From Paracoccus seriniphilus (lineage in GTDB: Bacteria > Pseudomonadota > Alphaproteobacteria > Rhodobacterales > Rhodobacteraceae): a DNA stretch of 64,000 nucleotides. This document shows, one piece after another, positions 63,271 through 64,000 of the stretch. How positions within the stretch are numbered: the stretch's first letter is position 1; each line of letters starts with the position of its first letter. The stretch is taken from assembly GCF_028553745.1 (NCBI RefSeq), contig NZ_CP067130.1, positions 372,001 to 436,000 of the forward strand, in the 5' to 3' direction. The notes under the pieces were generated by a model. That model did no database searches. It saw nothing but the letters and a program-made list of their open reading frames with translations, and had not been told where the DNA came from. The translations under genes were made by a program, and so were the position numbers.

Positions 63271-63551
63271 CAGTTTCTTCGCCCTTTCAATAATGCTCCG
63301 GGCGCGGCAATGCGCGACCGCCAGATTGACAATTCGACGGTGAGGGTTTCGGACGGATTCCCGGCCCGGGCCATCAGACCTGTCGATTGCGCCGATGTTT
63401 CGGTTCGCCAGGCTTCAGGAAAAATGTGCCGCGACATGTCCCTTTCAGAAATCAAGAAAAACTGGAGATCGGAAAGATTTTCTGTCGCGGAGCGGTTTTC
63501 CCTGCGGTGACGGCATGTGGCCGGCCAGATGAACCCGACCCGAAACCCGCC

Positions 63552-64000
63552 TCAGGCGTAGATATAGCCGCCAGAGACGATGATGTTTTCGCCGGTCATA
63601 TAGGTGTTCTTGGGGCCACCAGCCATCAGAACCCATTCGGCCATTTCCTGAGGCTCTCCGCCCCGGCCAAGCGGGCTGGCCTTGGCCAGTTCGCCCAGAA
63701 AGCCCAGTTCGCGGGCCTTTTGCGTGGCCATGCCGGCGGGGGCCACGGAATTCACCAGAATGCCATCGGGGGCGACCTCTTGCGCCATGCTGCGCGTCAG
63801 GCTGACCACGGCGGCCTTGGTGGCGGCGTAATGGGCGTTTTGCGGATGCGCCTTGAAGGCATCGACCGAGGTGATGTTGACGATCCGCCCGCGGACATGC
63901 CCCTTGGGGTCCTGGCCCTGCATGCGCCGGATCGCGGCCACCATCATGTGATAGCTGCCCTTGACGTTGATCGCGTTCGAGGCATCCCAATCCGCATCGG
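63552..64000 (-). CDS. Short-chain dehydrogenase/reductase (5' end outside window)
   Basis: The last 148 codons or so of a classical SDR enzyme. Visible parts are [30 protein letters not shown] with the catalytic Ser, the YAATKAAVV motif with catalytic Tyr and Lys, and [10 protein letters not shown]. The end is [15 protein letters not shown]. The Rossmann start lies outside the window. It is probably a 3-oxoacyl-reductase-like or sugar-alcohol dehydrogenase, but the visible part does not decide. Confidence 0.88.
   Translation of the reverse strand, partial: DADWDASNAINVKGSYHMMVAAIRRMQGQDPKGHVRGRIVNITSVDAFKAHPQNAHYAATKAAVVSLTRSMAQEVAPDGILVNSVAPAGMATQKARELGFLGELAKASPLGRGGEPQEMAEWVLMAGGPKNTYMTGENIIVSGGYIYA

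Noticed and set aside
1..64000. CRISPR arrays, tRNA or rRNA genes, riboswitches
   Set aside because: I saw no regularly spaced repeats, no cloverleaf with a T-loop consensus, and no rRNA-like sequence on either strand by eye; a tRNAscan-SE or Infernal run would be decisive.

Overview
The window looks like a chromosomal segment from a high-GC alphaproteobacterium, most likely Rhodobacteraceae and Paracoccus-like. The reasons are the uniform base composition, the style of the protein sequences, and the gene families: a DUF1989-GcvT fusion, betaine ABC genes, a five-step hut pathway with HutF and HutG, and several Rieske oxygenases. It is almost wholly catabolic and transport content. I saw no rRNA, tRNA or CRISPR array.

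Layout. 1-4.1 kb: a leftward operon with a betaine-type ABC transporter (ATPase cut by the window edge, binding protein) and a DUF1989-GcvT protein broken by a frameshift, controlled from a perfect palindrome next to a divergent LacI regulator. 5.4-8.3 kb: beta-hydroxyacid dehydrogenase, class II aldolase and a gamma-butyrobetaine-dioxygenase-like enzyme. 8.3-13.7 kb: leftward GMC oxidoreductase, enolase-superfamily enzyme and aldehyde dehydrogenase with a divergent LysR. 13.7-19 kb: MFS, OsmC, an ArsR/permease/thioredoxin-like operon and a PiT phosphate permease. 19.07-20.55 kb: relic of a tripartite RND pump, collapsed by internal deletions and stop codons, beside its TetR gene. 21.5-28.4 kb: an OmpR-type regulator, a REC-kinase and a remarkable NCS1 transporter-histidine kinase fusion, facing formamidase, AmiS/UreI channel and FmdB genes. 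28.45-29.56 kb: a graveyard of IS110, IS66 and argE fragments.

29.6-47.1 kb is the metabolic core. It holds an M20 deacylase, a GntR regulator, a Rieske oxygenase, a ferredoxin reductase and glutathione-dependent formaldehyde dehydrogenase. These adjoin a complete histidine utilization locus (hutD, hutF, hutIHGU, hutC) and a dipeptide-type ABC transporter that lacks its own binding protein. Operator-like palindromes tie the pieces together: AACTGTGATCACAGTT for the GntR part and TTATGTGTAGACATAA-like boxes for HutC. A demethylase and formaldehyde disposal beside hut suggest, as inference only, use of N-methylated histidine compounds.

47.5-50.7 kb: a MarR-controlled EmrAB-like efflux pair. 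50.8-58.3 kb: a second Rieske oxygenase with its flavin/2Fe-2S reductase, a LysR regulator, an orphan family 5 binding protein, an FAD-linked D-2-hydroxyacid dehydrogenase and a HisC-like aminotransferase. 58.3-59.5 kb: a Fic protein with two operator copies at its start. 59.5-63.3 kb: an Asp/Glu-racemase-family protein and a polar amino acid ABC transporter. The window ends in a truncated SDR gene.
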